38,024 nt of DNA from positions 1 through 38,024 of the forward strand of contig CALFUK010000105.1 in the NCBI GenBank assembly GCA_937929945.1. The letters are read 5' to 3'. Positions 35,777 through 38,024 of the stretch are shown in pieces; within the stretch, counting starts at the first letter, position 1; the number at the start of each line of letters is the position of its first letter. This DNA comes from an uncultured Saprospiraceae bacterium. GTDB lineage: Bacteria; Bacteroidota; Bacteroidia; Chitinophagales; Saprospiraceae. The notes under the pieces are model-generated. The model did no database searches. It was not told the DNA's origin and saw nothing but the letters and a program-made list of their open reading frames with translations. The translations under genes were made by a program, and so were the position numbers.

Positions 35777-36982
35777 TTATACTCTTTCGATAATAGTCGC
35801 GATACCCATGCCACCGCCTATGCACAGTGTCACAAGGCCTGTCTTCTTATCTTGTCTCTCTAACTCGTCAATGAGCGTACCCATGAGAATACATCCTGTC
35901 GCTCCCAGTGGATGACCCAAGGCTATAGCTCCACCATTCACATTGATCTTATCCATTGGAATGTTAAGGTTATCTCTCATCAGCATCGGTACCACAGCGA
36001 ATGCTTCATTGATCTCATACAGGTCAATATCAGAGGCTTGCATACCCGCCTGCTTCAGCGCTTTCTCACTGGCTGGCGTCGGGCCAGTCAGCATGATCGT
36101 GGGATCAGTCCCGTATACTGCCATGGCTAAGACCTTGGCTCTTGGCTTTAGTCCTAAAGCCTTACCTGCTTCTCCATTCCCCACTAAGGCAATAGCAGCT
36201 CCATCGACTATAGCAGAAGAGTTACCTGCGTGATGCACATGATTGATTTCAGCTAATTCTGGGTATCTATCGATGGCCACCGCATCAAATCCTCCCATCT
36301 CGCCCATCATGGCGAATGAAGGCTGCAGTCCTGATAGAGCCTCTACAGTGGTGCTGGCTCTTACATTTTCATCGTGTGCCAAGACTGTGATACCATTCAC
36401 GTCTTTCACTGGTATTCTTGATTTGAATAGCTCTGCCTTTTCTGCAGCTACCGCCTTCATCTGAGAATGGTAGGCGAATTCATCTACATCTTGTCGAGAA
36501 TAGCCATATTTAGTCGCAATTAAATCTGCGGATATCCCTTGTGGAATTGTATGCCCGGGCATGGCCACTGCTGGGTCCATCATCATCGCTCCACCATCTG
36601 AGCCCATCTTCACTCGACTCATACTCTCTACTCCACCTGCGATCAGTAGCTGAGAGAATCCTGATTTGACATAGGCAGAAGCCTGATTAATCGCTTCTAA
36701 GCCTGAACCGCAAAATCGATTCAGCGTCACTCCACAGAGATGATCTCCATAGCCAGACTGCTGAGCTGCCGTCTTCGCAATATTCGCGCCTTGGTCCATC
36801 ACCTGTGATACGCAGCCGAGGATGACATCTTCCACCATTTCTGTCTTTAGGTCATGTTTTTCTCTAAGTTCAGTCAGACACTGTGTCGCAAGCTGCGTCG
36901 GAGTAATCCCGATGAGCGCTCCCTTCTTATTTCCTCTCCCCCGTGCTGTTCTGATAGCATCATAGATATAAGCTTCTGCCAT
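35777..36982 (-). CDS. Acetyl-CoA C-acyltransferase (thiolase)
   Basis: Thiolase catalysing the last beta-oxidation step, CoA-dependent cleavage of 3-ketoacyl-CoA. In 401 aa the three catalytic signatures are present: nucleophile Cys91 in [15 protein letters not shown], His357 in [15 protein letters not shown], and Cys387 in CIGGGMGIA. Length fits FadA/FadI-type degradative thiolases (about 390-435 aa). It is the first gene of the operon with fadJ and is read divergently from a TetR regulator 164 bp away. A FadA/FadI name is not assigned because chain-length class cannot be told from sequence alone; a biosynthetic acetoacetyl-CoA thiolase is less likely next to fadJ. Confidence 0.93.
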   Translation of the reverse strand: MAEAYIYDAIRTARGRGNKKGALIGITPTQLATQCLTELREKHDLKTEMVEDVILGCVSQVMDQGANIAKTAAQQSGYGDHLCGVTLNRFCGSGLEAINQASAYVKSGFSQLLIAGGVESMSRVKMGSDGGAMMMDPAVAMPGHTIPQGISADLIATKYGYSRQDVDEFAYHSQMKAVAAEKAELFKSRIPVKDVNGITVLAHDENVRASTTVEALSGLQPSFAMMGEMGGFDAVAIDRYPELAEINHVHHAGNSSAIVDGAAIALVGNGEAGKALGLKPRAKVLAMAVYGTDPTIMLTGPTPASEKALKQAGMQASDIDLYEINEAFAVVPMLMRDNLNIPMDKINVNGGAIALGHPLGATGCILMGTLIDELERQDKKTGLVTLCIGGGMGIATIIERV

Positions 36983-37030
36983 TTTAAGTTTATTTTTTTG
37001 ATAATGTGATTCAATAAAAGTAAGAACTGG

Positions 37031-37046
37031 ACAGCGCTATCGCTGT
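37031..37046. promoter_or_regulatory. Second palindrome, possible operator
   Basis: ACAGCG-CTAT-CGCTGT is a perfect 6-4-6 inverted repeat with the same geometry as the palindrome at 37071-37086. The two centres are exactly 40 bp apart. Its sequence differs from that of the other palindrome, so it may bind another protein or form an mRNA hairpin in the thiolase leader. Confidence 0.4.
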
Positions 37047-37070
37047 GGCCGAGCTACAAATATGAATTAA

Positions 37071-37086
37071 TTGACACTAATGTCAA
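37071..37086. promoter_or_regulatory. Candidate TetR operator of the fad operon
   Basis: TTGACA-CTAA-TGTCAA is a perfect 6-4-6 palindrome in the 164-bp divergent gap. It sits just upstream of the tetR promoter match and immediately downstream of a minus-strand TAnnTTTG match (37099-37106) facing the thiolase gene. That is where a repressor would block both. Typical TetR operators are 14-20-bp palindromes; binding is inferred. Confidence 0.6.
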
Positions 37087-37091
37087 AATAT

Positions 37092-37123
37092 TTTGGAACA
37101 AAGCTATTATATAAATACATTTG
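37092..37123 (+). promoter_or_regulatory. Bacteroidota-type promoter of the tetR gene
   Basis: The -33 element TTTG (37092-37095) and -7 element TACATTTG (37116-37123, exact TAnnTTTG) are spaced by 20 bp. They predict a start site about 15-20 bp before the ATG at 37147. Confidence 0.6.
37099..37106 (-). promoter_or_regulatory. Candidate -7 element for the thiolase-fadJ operon
   Basis: CAAAGCTA on the plus strand is TAGCTTTG on the minus strand, an exact TAnnTTTG match facing the thiolase gene. No good TTTG -33 partner is visible about 20 bp upstream. It lies between the two elements of the tetR promoter, so the two promoters would overlap. Confidence 0.4.
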
Positions 37124-37146
37124 AAGCCTTAGTTATTGTATAACAG

Positions 37147-37797
37147 ATGGGAACAGATATCACTAAAAAGGTAGGCAGGCCAATTGGGTCCACGGATCTT
37201 AAAATGGAACAGCTCTATCAGACTGCCCTTAGGGTCTTTGGAGACAGGGGTTTTGAAGCGACTACACTGACAGAGATCGCCCTCGAAGCCGGTATCACCC
37301 GCTCTAGCATCAACTATCACTTCGGCAGTAAGATGGAGTTATGGAAGAGGACTATCGATTATTTGACAAATCAGTTCATTAATGAATTTCACAGCAATCA
37401 AAAATTCCACAAAGATTTAGATGACATCAGCTTACTGCGGGTGGTAATCAGACAGATGGTGCACTTCTGGGCTAAGGACAATGGTTTCGGCCGCATGGCT
37501 TACAGAGAAATGAATCAGCCAGGAGAAAGAGCCGATTACTTTATCGAAAATATGATGTACCCACTGGTCAATCTGACGAAAGATGTCTTCGGAAGACTCA
37601 GAAAGCAAGGTGTCATCAAAAAATTTGACAAGCAATACCAACTCTCCATCATCCTCGGTATGGTAAGTTATATTTTTGCGAACTCATACATGTTCGAAAA
37701 AATGCACGGTGTCAATACCCAAGACGAGGCATTGATCGATGAGCATGCTGATGCAGTCATCGACATCTTCTTTAATGGAATCAGAATGAGTCAATAG
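37147..37797 (+). CDS. TetR/AcrR-family regulator, divergent from the fad operon
   Basis: A 216-aa transcription factor. The N-terminal helix-turn-helix (about residues 14-62) shows the family pattern ALRVFGDRGFEATTLTEIA followed by LEAGITRSSINYHFGSKMEL. The C-terminal part (about 70-216) is a helical ligand-binding and dimer domain containing YREMNQPGERADYFIENMM. Length is usual (190-220 aa). Divergence from thiolase-fadJ across a gap holding a palindromic operator suggests it represses that operon and probably itself, with a long-chain acyl-CoA or fatty acid as inducer. This resembles the logic of Bacillus FadR or Pseudomonas PsrA but is not shown by sequence identity here. Confidence 0.9.
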   Translation: MGTDITKKVGRPIGSTDLKMEQLYQTALRVFGDRGFEATTLTEIALEAGITRSSINYHFGSKMELWKRTIDYLTNQFINEFHSNQKFHKDLDDISLLRVVIRQMVHFWAKDNGFGRMAYREMNQPGERADYFIENMMYPLVNLTKDVFGRLRKQGVIKKFDKQYQLSIILGMVSYIFANSYMFEKMHGVNTQDEALIDEHADAVIDIFFNGIRMSQ

Positions 37798-37853
37798 CGA
37801 AAATTCGCAACTCCTCTATTTAAAAAAATTTGAATATATAGATTACTGATATT

Positions 37854-37878
37854 AAATAATTTATATATATAATTATTT
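37854..37878. repeat. A/T-only perfect palindrome
   Basis: AAATAATT (37854-37861) and AATTATTT (37871-37878) flank a TATATATAT loop, in a 90-bp stretch with almost no G or C after tetR. It is a cruciform-prone element 26 bp before the minisatellite. As a terminator for tetR it would be weak because the stem has no G-C pairs. Confidence 0.4.
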
Positions 37879-37904
37879 ATAATAAAATATAGGAGTCTCA
37901 GTAT

Positions 37905-38024
37905 TTGACCACCTATCTGACCACCTATCTGACCACCTATCTGACCACCTATTTGACCACCTATTTGACCACCTATGTGACCACCTATCTGACCACCTAT
38001 CTGACCACCTATCTGACCACCTAT
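37905..38024. repeat. 12-bp minisatellite, ten units, running off the window
   Basis: Ten head-to-tail copies of NTGACCACCTAT with no gap. Only the first base varies; in order the units begin T, C, C, C, T, T, G, C, C, C. The other eleven positions are identical in all units. A partial TAT precedes the first copy, and the array continues past the window end. The period is a multiple of three: plus-strand translation would be (LTTY)n, but a TAG lies 15 bp upstream and no ATG is seen. The minus strand would read (IGGQ)n. Confidence 0.9.

Noticed and set aside
37791-38024. Minus-strand open frame through the 12-bp repeats, ending at 37791
   Set aside because: Start not in window. The non-repeat part is A/T-rich and reads as random Ile/Tyr/Asn/Phe, and it overlaps the end of tetR. 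Kept only as a possibility under the repeat finding.
37905-38024. CRISPR array
   Set aside because: The units are contiguous 12-mers with no unique spacers and no cas genes nearby.

Overview
The window looks like a chromosome segment from a marine or environmental Bacteroidota, most likely a Saprospiria/Lewinella-type bacterium. Supporting signs are several very large secreted proteins ending in type IX secretion (T9SS) sorting domains of the A type and one of the B (gliding-associated) type, HYR-like and dockerin-like modules, an Ala/Lys/Pro-rich AT-hook histone-like protein, and a good Bacteroidota promoter match (TTTG then TAnnTTTG) in front of a TetR gene. No rRNA, tRNA, CRISPR array, transposase or phage gene was seen.

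Layout. (1) 2-3802, minus strand: housekeeping genes, namely a LuxC-family acyl-CoA reductase and an RluD-like pseudouridine synthase 6 bp apart, a YfcE-like phosphodiesterase with a TTG start, and a histone-H1-like protein with seven AT-hooks. (2) 3911-28261: a 24-kb surface-protein locus. Three paralogous T9SS type-A giants (1314, 1376 and 4332 aa) and a 351-aa secreted protein without a sorting domain lie on the minus strand. One 545-aa type-B gliding-domain protein lies on the plus strand between them. The 4332-aa protein is built from nested Cys-rich repeats. (3) 28262-28956: no intact gene, but a diverged fragment of the 3' end of a fadJ gene with its terminator. (4) 28957-33345, plus strand: a more AT-rich gene for a 1462-aa secreted zinc metallopeptidase-like protein with a dockerin-like end, closed by a strong terminator. 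(5) 33566-36982, minus strand: thiolase and FadJ of fatty-acid beta-oxidation, divergent from a TetR regulator (37147-37797) with palindromic operator candidates between them. (6) 37798-38024: AT-rich spacer followed by a 12-bp minisatellite running off the window end.

Functional reading: the surface locus probably encodes cell-surface or released adhesin-like proteins exported by Sec and then T9SS. The fad/tetR cluster looks like a self-contained, acyl-CoA-responsive beta-oxidation unit. The most unusual structural signal is the fadJ tail duplicated in direct orientation on both sides of the AT-rich metallopeptidase gene, which suggests that gene arrived by insertion or recombination at the end of a fad operon. 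The most likely undescribed protein biology lies in the repeat modules of the giant proteins.
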